Positions 17,151-25,613 are shown, numbered from the stretch's first letter. The stretch: 32,036 nt of DNA from Gammaproteobacteria bacterium RBG_16_51_14 (GCA_001802375.1 MGXK01000068.1:1-32036), one strand, 5' to 3'. Made by a program: numbers and translations. The notes: generated by a model not told the origin, from the letters alone.

Positions 17151-17310
17151 TTATTCTTTAACATACTTTTGATAGATCAGCGAGGTTATCTGCTCGGACA
17201 CCAGTTCAATGAGAAATTCCAGCACACTCGTCAATGGCAGTAATGTACTCATATCGATGCAACGCCCCGAAGTTATGAATGTATAATGATATACTCATTA
17301 TCCATAAATC
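17151..17310 (-). pseudogene. Decayed 3' end of a second DPM1-like GT2 gene
   Basis: Reading the minus strand to the TAA at 17151-17153 gives MSTLLPLTSVLEFLIELVSE, continuing QITSLIYQKYVKE. The intact GT2 gene at 6814-7725 ends MSALLLMTSVLIFLIGLVSE, continuing QITMLLYQRTDGK. The match extends upstream (YHYTFITSGRCIDM against YLYTYMTIGRFTNM) to about 17296. A frameshift then occurs, with a weaker MSIS/MGIS match to about 17310. No start or catalytic domain remains. The rest of the 17136-17387 gap shows no other gene. Confidence 0.8.
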
Positions 17311-17387
17311 CTTCACCCCTGCAGATTTCTGTGTTTTGTATCGCCAGCCTGCCGGGTCTATTGATCATGATATGCCACTCTTGTTTT

Positions 17388-18188
17388 TTATACTTGTTCT
17401 TGACAGGTTGCCGGCATATCCCGCAACGCCTTCAGCATTACCTTGAACAATTTTGGGTTGGCGGCAACGATATTGCCGGAATCCATATAATTCACTCCCC
17501 CCGACAGTTCTCCCACCAGGCCACCGGCCTCCTGGATCAGCAGGGCGCCTGCTGCAATATCCCAGATATTCAGTCTGAATTCCCAGAAACCATCGAGTCG
17601 TCCGCAGGCAAGATAGGCCAGGTCAAGTGCTGCCGCCCCGGCCCGCCTGATCCCGGAAGACATCGGGAAGAAGGCCCGGAAGGTATTCAGGTAGTCTTCC
17701 AGAATATCGTTATCCCTGAACGGGAAACCGGTCCCGAGTAATGCCCCCTCAAGGGTAAGCTGGTTGCTGACGCGAATGCGGCGGTTATTCAACTGGGCTC
17801 CCTGGCCGCGGCTGGCGGTGAAAAGTTCCTGCCGGAGAGGGTCATAGACGACGGCCTGATCCAGAATACCTTTGTGTCGTAATGCGATGGATACGGCAAA
17901 TTGCGGGTAACCATGCAGGAAATTGGTCGTACCGTCCAGCGGGTCGATGATCCATTGGTAATCACTGTTACCTGTTACGCCGGTTTCTTCCCCAAGAAAC
18001 GCGTGTTGTGGAAACGATGTATGGATTGTATTAATGATGATTGCCTCCGCCGCCTTGTCCACGTCCGTGACAAAATCATTCCTGCTTTTTACCTGGACGG
18101 AGATATCCTGTACACGATCCATCTGGCGCACAATCGCATCGCCCGCAGCGCGGGCAGCACGGATAGCAATATTCAACATGGGGTGCAT
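17388..18188 (-). CDS. suhB: Inositol-1-monophosphatase family protein SuhB
   Basis: A 266-residue protein with the metal-dependent phosphatase motifs in order: GEETG (66-70), DPLDGTTNF (82-90) and WDIAAG (209-214). All metal ligands of the family are visible. The enzyme hydrolyses inositol phosphates. In E. coli SuhB also joins the rRNA antitermination complex. In E. coli it lies divergent from trmJ, and a diverged copy of that junction occurs here at both ends of the adjoining 3.5-kb insertion. The gene itself is intact. Length and start (MHPMLNIAIRAAR) are standard. Confidence 0.95.
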   Translation of the reverse strand: MHPMLNIAIRAARAAGDAIVRQMDRVQDISVQVKSRNDFVTDVDKAAEAIIINTIHTSFPQHAFLGEETGVTGNSDYQWIIDPLDGTTNFLHGYPQFAVSIALRHKGILDQAVVYDPLRQELFTASRGQGAQLNNRRIRVSNQLTLEGALLGTGFPFRDNDILEDYLNTFRAFFPMSSGIRRAGAAALDLAYLACGRLDGFWEFRLNIWDIAAGALLIQEAGGLVGELSGGVNYMDSGNIVAANPKLFKVMLKALRDMPATCQEQV

Positions 18189-18529
18189 AAATTTCTCCGG
18201 GATGGCAAATACCTGTTTAACGGGATTATATTATTACACTGATATCGCCGTATGAAGTTTACCATGATTGACAATACCATGGATTGATCTGGTGAAAATG
18301 ACGCATCCGGTCAATATCGGGATGACAATACAAGAAATAATGGCAATGGGGCATAACTGATGTTTAACTGCAGCATCGCCAGAAAAGATATTTTCAACAT
18401 GGCAAGATCACCTGTATTCACACCAGTTATGAAATTAACCAGGTTGTTTAATACCTTGGCGAAAACAACCAGTTTTACAGTGCAACGATGATCTGCGTAT
18501 AGCCGGATCAAAAATATCAATCCGGTCTG
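18102..18529. repeat. Left copy of the suhB-trmJ junction (diverged direct repeat)
   Basis: It covers the first 87 bases of suhB coding sequence, the intergenic gap and a broken trmJ start. It aligns with 22108-22532, about 4.0 kb to the right and in the same orientation. The best-kept parts are GCATAAATTTCTCC against ACATAAGTTTCTCC, TATGAAGTTTACC against TATGAAGTTTAAC, and GATTGACAATA in both. Confidence 0.85.
18252..18529 (+). pseudogene. Broken 5' fragment of trmJ
   Basis: ATG at 18252 gives MKFTMIDNTMD and then a stop. One frame over, LVKMTHPVNIGMTIQEIMAM matches the intact trmJ segment LVETTHPGNIGATARAMKTM. Nucleotide similarity continues through AAAGATATTTTC / AAAATATTCCC and TGCAACGATGATCTGCG / TGCAACAGGGTGATTGCG to about 18529. 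That is seven bases from the stop of the next gene. About 90 codons are represented, with frameshifts and stops. This explains most of the 18189-18535 gap. Confidence 0.85.
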
Positions 18530-18535
18530 TATCAT

Positions 18536-20371
18536 TTATTCAAGCTGCTCAATCTGTTTATCAATTCTCCCGTCATAGCCATATCCATATGTTTTCTTCA
18601 GTCTGGTTAAAATGCCCAGGGCGATATCCTTGTTATGATAAGAATGAGCTTGTGCAAGCAGTAATTTTGCCTCGAGATCGACGGGGGAATCTGCCGGCAC
18701 GGATTCAAGAACACGAATTGACTGTTTAATGTCACCAAGCTGTATGAATAATCTGCCCAGCCGCAGCAAACCATATGGATAGTTGGTCTCGACCTCGATC
18801 GAACGTTTATAGTAATCAAAAGCGCGTTTATATTGTCTGTCGGCATAAAAATAATCTCCGGCCTGGATATACGCCAATGGATTTTCAGGATTATTTGTTA
18901 TTCCCGTCATATAGGTGTCAAGTGATTTTTCATTCTCTCCCAGTTTGCCATAGGCTAAAGCAAGATTTGAGTAAGCTGAAAGCTTGTGTTTGTTCAATTC
19001 AATCGCATTTGCATACTGAATAGCAGCATCATGAAAGTTGCCCAGTTCGTAATAGCTGTTGCCGAGATTTTGATGTGCTGTCGTGGATATATGGGGGTAT
19101 TTGCTGACAACATAATCCCATAAGGATAAATCAGAGCGCCAGACGTCCTTATACTGATGTGTATGCAAGGCCAAAAGCAGTATCACGAGTGGTATTGCAC
19201 TAATCGATATGACCCGGTACCAGCCAGCCCTGAAGATGGCTTCAGCGGCCAGATAACCGGTCAGCAGGTAAAAACCTGTCATCGGCAGGTAGGTATACCT
19301 GTCGGCATAAGCCTGCTCACCTACTTTTATGATCCCGATGACAGGCAGTAGTGCTATCAGGAAAAATGTAAAAACAAGCAATAACACTTTCTGCCTTGTC
19401 ATTACCAGTCCTGCAATAAAAAGCATTCCAAGGAAACCGGATAAGTATAAATAACCCTGTGGAACCGTATTCAGTATCTCCATGGGATAAAAAGGAGACA
19501 GAGTAAACGGATAAAAAAAGGCGAGCAGGTAATGTTGTACGGCGGAAATTGAGATATTGATTTTATCAATTACCGGAGGTTGCACTGTCTTGACGACGCC
19601 CTGGGATATGATTGTTATGGCAAGTACAGCAAGTGCAGTAATGTAATAGTGGATTTTCTCGATAAAACAGATATGGAAACGTTGGCTTGATGACCTGGAG
19701 GCAAATCTTTGTAATGGATAAACATCCAGCAGCAATAGCACTATTGGCAGGCTAACCGCCATTGGTTTTGAAAAAAGGGAAAAGCAGAAAAACAGGAAAG
19801 GCATATCCGCCCTGCATGAGTCCCTGCCGTTATGCAGGCGAATATAAAATATTATCGATAACAGATAAAACAGGCTGCTGAGGAGATCCTTCCTCTCGGC
19901 TGCCCATATCACGGACTCGGCATGCAGGGGATGTACGGCAAACAGGGATGCGGAGATGATACTGGCAATAAAAACCCTGGACTGATGTGCCTGATTATCA
20001 GGAATCAGGGTATTGATCATCAACCAGCACAAACAATAGACAAGAAAGGCATTCACTGCATGCAAGCCTGTATTTGTCAATTTATAGCAACTGGCAGTAT
20101 TCCCGCAAAGATAGTAATCAGGTATATAGCTCAGCCAGGTGAATGGATGCCAATTTTGCAAGTGAAATGACGTAAAGAGATCAGAAATACCGGACCACGA
20201 TGGATCTGTTACCCAGGGATTGGTCGTGATGTAGGTTATATCATCCCAGTGCAGCAGTTCATGATTACTGTTATCAGAATAGGAGATCCATACCAGTAAC
20301 AGGCAGGTCAGCAAGGCCCCCAGATGGAGCTGGTTACTTGAGCGGAAAATCACCGGGTTTGCGAAAATCAA
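18536..20371 (-). CDS. TMTC-like GT-C membrane protein with C-terminal TPR repeats
   Basis: A 611-residue protein. About ten membrane helices occupy residues 15-400. The Asp-Asp pair HWDDITYI (43-44) lies in the first outer loop. WHPFTWLSY, a HAVNAFLVY helix and the block FAVHPLHAESVIWAAERKDLLSS (split here as FAVHPLHAE and AERKDLLSS) are as in the TMTC/DUF1736 family. Residues of about 415-611 hold at least four TPRs (for example AHQNLGNSYYELGNFHDAAI, SNLALAYGKLGENEKSL). Eukaryotic TMTC proteins are O-mannosyltransferases that use dolichyl-phosphate mannose. Bacterial homologues are largely untested. The start overlaps the GT2 stop by 38 bases. Copies A and B near pilA are more distant relatives. 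Confidence 0.78.
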   Translation of the reverse strand: MIFANPVIFRSSNQLHLGALLTCLLLVWISYSDNSNHELLHWDDITYITTNPWVTDPSWSGISDLFTSFHLQNWHPFTWLSYIPDYYLCGNTASCYKLTNTGLHAVNAFLVYCLCWLMINTLIPDNQAHQSRVFIASIISASLFAVHPLHAESVIWAAERKDLLSSLFYLLSIIFYIRLHNGRDSCRADMPFLFFCFSLFSKPMAVSLPIVLLLLDVYPLQRFASRSSSQRFHICFIEKIHYYITALAVLAITIISQGVVKTVQPPVIDKINISISAVQHYLLAFFYPFTLSPFYPMEILNTVPQGYLYLSGFLGMLFIAGLVMTRQKVLLLVFTFFLIALLPVIGIIKVGEQAYADRYTYLPMTGFYLLTGYLAAEAIFRAGWYRVISISAIPLVILLLALHTHQYKDVWRSDLSLWDYVVSKYPHISTTAHQNLGNSYYELGNFHDAAIQYANAIELNKHKLSAYSNLALAYGKLGENEKSLDTYMTGITNNPENPLAYIQAGDYFYADRQYKRAFDYYKRSIEVETNYPYGLLRLGRLFIQLGDIKQSIRVLESVPADSPVDLEAKLLLAQAHSYHNKDIALGILTRLKKTYGYGYDGRIDKQIEQLE

Positions 20372-21104
20372 AGCGCCTGCTTTTCATAAAACCGAGTCTG
20401 GCGAGTTTGTATTCAAGCGTCGTCGTTACTACCGCGAGTCCATACCTGATTGAACGCATGAACCCGATGGAGGATGAATCTTCCAGATAACGTGTCGGGC
20501 AGGTGATTTCGCCAATGGAGTAACCTGCTCCGATGATCTGCAAGAGCATCTGGTTATCGAAAATATAGTCATCACTGTTCTGGTCAAGCGGCAGGCTCTC
20601 GATAATGGTTTTGGAAAAAGCCCGGAATCCTGTGTGATATTCTGACAATTTATAAGGGATAAGAAGATTTTGATAAAGGGTTAATATCCTGTTGGCCATG
20701 TACTTGTAGACAGGCATGCCACCTTTCAGGGTCCCCTGGCCCAGGATGCGGGATCCCAATGTACAGTCAAATACTCCCTGGGCTATCAGTGAGGCCATTG
20801 CCGTAACCAGTTTTGGTTCATACTGATAGTCAGGATGCACCATGATGATAATATCGGCCCCGATGTCCAGTGCCTTCCGGTAGCAGGTTTTCTGGTTTGC
20901 CCCATAACCCTTGTTTGTATCATGACGTATCACGTGCTGGATACCCAATTTTCTGGCTTTATCTGATGTATCATCAGAGCTGCAGTCATCAACCAGAATT
21001 ACGTCATCGACAATATCCATTGGCAAAAAACGGTAGGTTTTTTCAAGTGTTCTGCCTGCATTATAGGCAGGCATGACGACTGCTATTTTCTTGTTGTTAA
21101 TCAT
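20334..21104 (-). CDS. GT2 glycosyltransferase, DPM1-like
   Basis: A 256-residue GT-A enzyme. The opening VVMPAYNAGRTLEKT, the DDVILVDDCSSDDT donor site (near 33-46) and the metal-binding VHPDYQYEP (near 89-97, with HPD in place of the usual DxD) are followed by TGFRAFSK. It lacks the C-terminal membrane helices of the GT2 at 6814-7725, so it is soluble or peripheral. It sits between a TMTC-like transferase and a methyltransferase, with overlaps on both sides, and could make the polyprenyl-phosphate sugar used by the former. The pairing is inferred from context. Confidence 0.82.
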   Translation of the reverse strand: MINNKKIAVVMPAYNAGRTLEKTYRFLPMDIVDDVILVDDCSSDDTSDKARKLGIQHVIRHDTNKGYGANQKTCYRKALDIGADIIIMVHPDYQYEPKLVTAMASLIAQGVFDCTLGSRILGQGTLKGGMPVYKYMANRILTLYQNLLIPYKLSEYHTGFRAFSKTIIESLPLDQNSDDYIFDNQMLLQIIGAGYSIGEITCPTRYLEDSSSIGFMRSIRYGLAVVTTTLEYKLARLGFMKSRRFDFRKPGDFPLK

Positions 21105-22077
21105 GATTATTAATTGTGACCTGTATGGTCAGACATGCTCCCTGCCTGAATAAGCCGGAGATATAATGTTCTGTGACAGCAAGAATCATAAGCGGAAACA
21201 AAATCGGCAGATAGGCTACAGACAGAAAAAGCGAGGTAACGTTCATATCTTTTTTGAGCAAGCTGTAAAGATGATTATTTTTAATTCCGGGCAGGTAATT
21301 CAGTATGCTCTGAATAAATCCATAAGTGTTTTGATCAAATACACACGTGTTTTGTCTGGTAATTTTCATATTAACAGTCCGGAGTAACAACTCTAAAGAC
21401 GTGTATTCAAAGTGAAATAGATGCCTTGGTAAATCCAGGTGAAACCAGTGATTATTGAATAATCGTGACTGATTACTGCCGAAATTGGGGACGGAAATAA
21501 AAAGGCTCCCTGAATTGTCAAGTAGATCCCTGGCTTTTGCCAGTGTCTCTTTAGGGTTGTTCAGATGTTCTAACACATGCCACAGGACAATAATATCAAA
21601 TGATCCTGTCTGTGCCTCAAGGTCAGCAAGATCACAACATAGTATATGTGGTAAACCGGAGAACGGTGAACCTTCACGTTCTGTACCCATTATAGTATGA
21701 CCTGCAGCTGCAAAGGCATTCAACAGCACGCCACGACCGCATCCGATATCCAGAATACGCAGGGGTTTGTCCGGGCCCCCGTGCTGTCTCAGCAGCCACC
21801 TGGCACGCCTTCTGCCGATGAATCTTGACCAAAGCTCCGGCAGGCGGTTAAATTTCGAGTCACTACTGCCGTAATAGTCAGAATTGTAAGCCTGTGCCAG
21901 TAGATCAGTGGAAGGCTTTGGATAAGTTTGTACTACACCACATTGAAGACACCTGCAGAGGCAATAGTTACCGTTTCCATCAAAACCGGCCGCTGTAAGG
22001 AGAGGACTGGCAGTATTCACATCATTACTGCCACATAGAGCGCAATACCCATACCCCTCTATTGATTTTTGAGTCAC
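21097..22077 (-). CDS. SAM-dependent methyltransferase with N-terminal zinc-binding region
   Basis: A 326-residue protein. YCALCGSND (11-19) and CRCLQCGVVQ (near 42-51) supply paired cysteines for a zinc ribbon, as in several sugar methyltransferases. The core has motif I RILDIGCGRGVLL (near 106-118) and VLWHVLEHLNNPKE (near 162-175). A hydrophobic stretch near 290-310 suggests membrane contact. It heads the three-gene minus-strand module, overlapping the GT2 start by eight bases. The broken suhB copy begins about 30 bases upstream of its start. Confidence 0.82.
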   Translation of the reverse strand: MTQKSIEGYGYCALCGSNDVNTASPLLTAAGFDGNGNYCLCRCLQCGVVQTYPKPSTDLLAQAYNSDYYGSSDSKFNRLPELWSRFIGRRRARWLLRQHGGPDKPLRILDIGCGRGVLLNAFAAAGHTIMGTEREGSPFSGLPHILCCDLADLEAQTGSFDIIVLWHVLEHLNNPKETLAKARDLLDNSGSLFISVPNFGSNQSRLFNNHWFHLDLPRHLFHFEYTSLELLLRTVNMKITRQNTCVFDQNTYGFIQSILNYLPGIKNNHLYSLLKKDMNVTSLFLSVAYLPILFPLMILAVTEHYISGLFRQGACLTIQVTINNHD

Positions 22078-22089
22078 CAGGCCTCACTT

Positions 22090-22195
22090 TCCGTGTTAAA
22101 TTTCACAGATATCATGTGTACAGATCCGTCTGTCATACAGTAGCATCTTCCACACCTTGGGGAGCATGGATAACGGTATTCAGCATCGGATACAT
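22090..22195 (-). pseudogene. Broken 5' fragment of suhB
   Basis: From ATG 22195 the minus strand reads MYPMLNTVIHAPQGVEDATV, then a stop, then QTDLYT. The intact suhB reads MHPMLNIAIRAARAAGDAIV, then RQMDRVQD. The start, the MLN..I.A pattern and the D.A.V.Q.D spacing agree, with in-frame stops marking decay. The similarity fades near 22090, just before the methyltransferase gene. Confidence 0.82.
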
Positions 22196-22532
22196 AAGTT
22201 TCTCCCGGGGGAGCCACCTGTTCAACAGTTATTATTACAGCGAAATAGTCGTATGAAGTTTAACGTGATTGACAATATCAGGATAGTTCTGGTGGAAACG
22301 ACGCACCCGGGCAATATCGGGGCGACAGCTCGGGCGATGAAGACGATGCGGCTCAGGAATCTTTATCTGGTGCGGCCGAAAATATTCCCGAGCGCTGAAG
22401 CAACGGTGCGGGCGGCGGGGGCGGATGATGTTCTTGCCCAGGCACGGGTCGTGGACTCACTGGCGGTTGCTGTGACTGATTGCAACAGGGTGATTGCGAC
22501 CAGCGCCAGGGAACGCAGTATCCCGTGGCCTG
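22108..22532. repeat. Right copy of the suhB-trmJ junction (diverged direct repeat)
   Basis: It covers the suhB remnant, the intergenic part and the intact first 280 bases of trmJ. It is paired with 18102-18529 at an offset of about 4.0 kb. Both copies have the same direction, so together they bracket the three-gene GT-C module. Confidence 0.85.
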
Positions 22533-23017
22533 CGCTTGACCCAAGGGTGTGTGCGACTGATGTGGTGAATAGTGCCAGGGCAGGTCCTGTTGCGATTGTG
22601 TTCGGCAGGGAAAGTTCGGGTCTGAGCAATGCAGAGCTCGAGCTGTGTAATTCCGTCGTTCAGATCCCGACCAATACCGGATTCAGTTCTCTCAATATCG
22701 CTTCCGCCGTCCAGATTATCTGCTATGAAATTATGAGGGCCTGTGATGAACCTGCTGATCCCGGTCTGGCCGGAAGGGACCGGATTCCGCTTGCCGATCA
22801 CGGCCGGATGCAGCAGCTTTTTCACCATCTCGAACAGTGTATGATTGATGTCGGGTATCTTGACCCGGCCAGACCGAAGTGGCTGATGCGGAGGATGAAA
22901 CGTCTGCTCAACCGGGCGCAACCGGATCAAAGTGAAACGAATATCCTGCGCGGGTTTCTGGCTGCAATACAGGAGATATTGAAAACCAGGACTGGCAGAA
23001 ATAATGGCTCCGGATAA
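22253..23017 (+). CDS. trmJ: tRNA 2'-O-methyltransferase TrmJ
   Basis: A 254-residue SPOUT-class enzyme from ATG 22253. The longer open frame to 22157 only reads through the suhB remnant, and the pseudogene copy starts at the equivalent ATG. Motifs are VETTHPGNIGATARAM (near 14-29), VFGRESSGLSNAEL (near 115-130) and the knot-forming IPTNTGFSSLNIASAV (near 138-155). TrmJ methylates the ribose of residue 32 in several tRNAs. In E. coli it lies divergent from suhB. Here the neighbour has been pushed 4 kb away. A hairpin follows the stop. Confidence 0.94.
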   Translation: MKFNVIDNIRIVLVETTHPGNIGATARAMKTMRLRNLYLVRPKIFPSAEATVRAAGADDVLAQARVVDSLAVAVTDCNRVIATSARERSIPWPALDPRVCATDVVNSARAGPVAIVFGRESSGLSNAELELCNSVVQIPTNTGFSSLNIASAVQIICYEIMRACDEPADPGLAGRDRIPLADHGRMQQLFHHLEQCMIDVGYLDPARPKWLMRRMKRLLNRAQPDQSETNILRGFLAAIQEILKTRTGRNNGSG

Positions 23018-23042
23018 GGCGGAGTTTGTTTAACTTGTAATT

Positions 23043-23063
23043 CCCTGTAGTCTTGCTACAGGG
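23043..23063 (+). terminator. Hairpin after trmJ
   Basis: CCCTGTAG (23043-23050) and CTACAGGG (23056-23063) pair around TCTTG and are followed by the T-rich GTTTCCTT region. A sister hairpin with the same loop occurs at 23350-23372. Confidence 0.7.
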
Positions 23064-23076
23064 TTTCCTTATGGAT

Positions 23077-23318
23077 GTCATTCCGCACTCTTGTGCCCTG
23101 AGGGTATGATGCGGAATCCAGTATTTTTTTTCTGGATTCCTGCTTCGGCTTTGTCTCGAAAACCAGTTCCCGACGTTTTCTATCACCTATATCCCTATAG
23201 GCGTCCTGAGTCGCACTCGGCAGCGTGTTCCCGACGCTGTCTACCTCACCCATCCCTGGGTTCGTATCTCCTGCTTACCCGCAGGGCATAAATCCATGCA
23301 GTCGTTCGCAGGAATGAC
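23077..23318. repeat. MITE-like intergenic repeat
   Basis: GTCATTCC (23077-23084) and GGAATGAC (23311-23318) are perfect inverted termini of a 242-base stretch without a gene. Inside, GGAATCCAG (23113-23121) and CTGGATTCC (23132-23140) form a second inverted pair around a T-rich loop. The CATTCC...GGAATCCAG pattern resembles widespread non-coding repeats of gammaproteobacteria. No target-site duplication is obvious. Together with the two hairpins this accounts for the 23018-23375 gap. Confidence 0.6.
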
Positions 23319-23349
23319 GACAGCCAGCCTGGGTTGTTTTGATTTTGAT

Positions 23350-23372
23350 ACCCTGCGGTCTTGCCGCAGGGT
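23350..23372 (+). terminator. Hairpin before the purM 3' end
   Basis: ACCCTGCGG (23350-23358) and CCGCAGGGT (23364-23372) pair around TCTTG. It lies four bases beyond the purM stop and so may terminate purM on the minus strand, though a good U tract is lacking in that direction. Its form repeats the hairpin at 23043-23063. Confidence 0.55.
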
Positions 23373-23375
23373 TCT

Positions 23376-24428
23376 TCATTGCCCTTGCATGATGACCTGA
23401 CTGCAACCATTAGCCCGCTTGTCAATTCTGCCGATCTCCCATACGGTCTCTCCCTGCTCCTGCAGGAGTTTCATCGCCTGCCCGAGATGTTCCTGGGCAA
23501 CACACACCACCATTCCGATGCCACAATTAAATGTGCGAAACATCTCGACCGTTTCGACATTCCCCTGCGCCTGTAACCAGTTGAAAATGGGTGGAAACAC
23601 CCAGCGGTTGATATCAATGACGGCACTGGTATCTTGCGGCAGGACGCGGGGTATGTTTTCAAGCAGCCCCCCGCCGGTAATATGTGCGAGCGCCTTTACC
23701 GGCAACTGCCTGATCAGGGCAAGCAGGGGTTTGACATAAATCCGCGTGGGTTCCAGCAGGATCTCCAGTAACGGTTTATTACCAAGGGTGTCATCAAGAT
23801 GCACATCGGTATGTGCAAGTATCTTGCGGATCAGTGAATAACCGTTGGAATGCGGGCCACTCGATGCGATCCCGATCAGGGCATCACCGGGCCGAACGTG
23901 CCTGCCATCGATGATCGCATCGCGTTCCACAATACCGACACAGAAACCGGCCAGATCATAGTCACCTGCCTGGTACATACCGGGCATTTCTGCCGTTTCG
24001 CCACCGATCAGGGCACAGCCTGATTCAATACAGCCGCGTGCTATCCCCTTGATGACAGTTTCCGCAGTATCGACATCCAGACTTGAGCAGGCAAAATAAT
24101 CAAGGAAGAAAAGGGGTTCGGCACCCTGGACGATCAGATCATTGACACACATGGCGACCAGATCAATGCCAATCGTGTCATGTTTGCCAGAATCTATGGC
24201 AATCTTTATCTTGGTGCCCACGCCATCCGTCCCTGATACGAGCACCGGCTGTCTGTAGCCAAGGGGGGCGAGGTCAAACAAGGCCCCGAATCCCCCCAGA
24301 CCCGCCATCACGCCGCTGCGATGGGTGGCCGTTGCTGTTGCCTTGATACGATCAACGAGCCGGTTGCCGTTTTCAATGCTGACGCCGGCATCCAGATAAC
24401 TCAGTTTTTCAGGTTTTTTATGGTCCAT
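23376..24428 (-). CDS. purM: Phosphoribosylformylglycinamidine cyclo-ligase (AIR synthetase) PurM
   Basis: A 350-residue protein starting [16 protein letters not shown]. The frame is open to an ATG at 24506, but the extra 26 residues are not part of the family and the shorter start gives the standard length. Motifs include [14 protein letters not shown], the [11 protein letters not shown] region and [11 protein letters not shown]. PurM carries out step five of purine synthesis, closing the imidazole ring of AIR with ATP. In Pseudomonas and E. coli purN follows purM. Here the repeat region and trmJ follow instead. The divergent gene at 24540 is its usual neighbour in Pseudomonas. Confidence 0.95.
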   Translation of the reverse strand: MDHKKPEKLSYLDAGVSIENGNRLVDRIKATATATHRSGVMAGLGGFGALFDLAPLGYRQPVLVSGTDGVGTKIKIAIDSGKHDTIGIDLVAMCVNDLIVQGAEPLFFLDYFACSSLDVDTAETVIKGIARGCIESGCALIGGETAEMPGMYQAGDYDLAGFCVGIVERDAIIDGRHVRPGDALIGIASSGPHSNGYSLIRKILAHTDVHLDDTLGNKPLLEILLEPTRIYVKPLLALIRQLPVKALAHITGGGLLENIPRVLPQDTSAVIDINRWVFPPIFNWLQAQGNVETVEMFRTFNCGIGMVVCVAQEHLGQAMKLLQEQGETVWEIGRIDKRANGCSQVIMQGQ

Positions 24429-24539
24429 TGTGCGTAATGGTATCGGGGCAACCCTTGTGTCGCAATCCTTGACTTGTCCACGAGTCTTGAATAGCGTGCT
24501 CGCCATGAATATATATCACCGATTTTACCGGAAAGTCAG

Positions 24540-25613
24540 ATGATCTGCCGCCATGAATTACCCCCTGCCAGGTCTGCCATCATTGCAGGTATGCTTGCGA
24601 TCACATTCTGCTGGTTACCGGCATCTGCCTTTGCGATAACCATATCCGGTCTGTATGAGGCCGAAGTACCTGTAGCTGACCAGTCTGGTGACACGCGCAA
24701 ACAGGCTGTTAAAACAGCACTGCGGGTTGTGCTGGTCAAACTTACCGGTGATCGTAACGCCCCTGACCGGGCGGCACTTAGCACTGTCATGGCACAGGCT
24801 GAGCGCTATCTACTGCAATACAGATATCAAAAAGACACTTCCCGTCCCGAGCCGCAGGCGATGAATCTCTGGGTACAGTTTGATGAATCTGCGCTGAATG
24901 ACATTATGCGTAATTATGGTATCCCGCTATGGGGCAAGGAGAGGCCGTCGATACTGGTATGGCTGGCTTCTCAAGGCCCGGAAGGACGCCAGTATGTCAA
25001 TCCGGAGGATGGTACCGGTTATCTGCGCGTCATGGAAAAGCGTGCACAATCACGCGGCGTCGCCCTGATTTTCCCCCTGCTCGATCTTGTGGATAGTGCA
25101 AGCCTCAAGGCGAGTGATCTATGGGCAGGATTCAGGGAACCTGTCATTTCGGCTTCCGGACGCTATCAGGCAGATGTCGTTCTGACCGGGATGATTGAAC
25201 AGGTCATCCCGTCGGTCTGGGAGGCGCGCTGGACGGTCTACATCAATGAACAGGCGTCAAACTGGACGACAGAGGGTGACCTGCCGGAGGTCGTGCTGGA
25301 TGAGGGCATCGATGGCCTGGTTGATCACCTGGCCAGCCGGTTTGCCGATAGCGGTGGTGATGTGCAGGAGAACACGGTTGATATCATCGTAAGTGATGTT
25401 GTTAACCTGGATCAATACGCACGTACCTTGAGATACCTTGCGTCACTGAATTCTGTCTTGAGGGTCAACGTGAAACGTGTTGAACCCGGGCAAGTCACTT
25501 TCCAGCTCAGGGTCCATGGCGGGGAAATGGTGATTACACAGGCAATTGCCCTGGGCAGGACCCTTGAATCCACTGCCGCTGATAATTACTCATATCGACT
25601 GATGCCGGAATAA
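24540..25613 (+). CDS. DUF2066 family exported protein
   Basis: A 357-residue protein with an N-terminal hydrophobic signal (near 14-32, ending ASAFA) that would send it to the periplasm or envelope. The early block YEAEVPVADQSGDTRKQAV with VVLVKLTGDR soon after is the hallmark of DUF2066. The family has no known activity. It is conserved next to purM on one side and a permease plus hda on the other, the same setting as here. The next gene's ATG shares one base with its stop (TAATG), so the three plus-strand genes form an operon. Confidence 0.88.
   Translation: MICRHELPPARSAIIAGMLAITFCWLPASAFAITISGLYEAEVPVADQSGDTRKQAVKTALRVVLVKLTGDRNAPDRAALSTVMAQAERYLLQYRYQKDTSRPEPQAMNLWVQFDESALNDIMRNYGIPLWGKERPSILVWLASQGPEGRQYVNPEDGTGYLRVMEKRAQSRGVALIFPLLDLVDSASLKASDLWAGFREPVISASGRYQADVVLTGMIEQVIPSVWEARWTVYINEQASNWTTEGDLPEVVLDEGIDGLVDHLASRFADSGGDVQENTVDIIVSDVVNLDQYARTLRYLASLNSVLRVNVKRVEPGQVTFQLRVHGGEMVITQAIALGRTLESTAADNYSYRLMPE

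Noticed and set aside
18311-18535. A minus-strand frame of 74 codons next to the TMTC-like gene
   Set aside because: It lies on the opposite strand of the trmJ remnant, whose nucleotide similarity to trmJ explains the sequence.
22157-22252. An N-terminal extension of TrmJ by 32 residues
   Set aside because: The stretch is the broken suhB copy and junction read on the other strand. The family starts near MKFNVIDNIRIVLVE.
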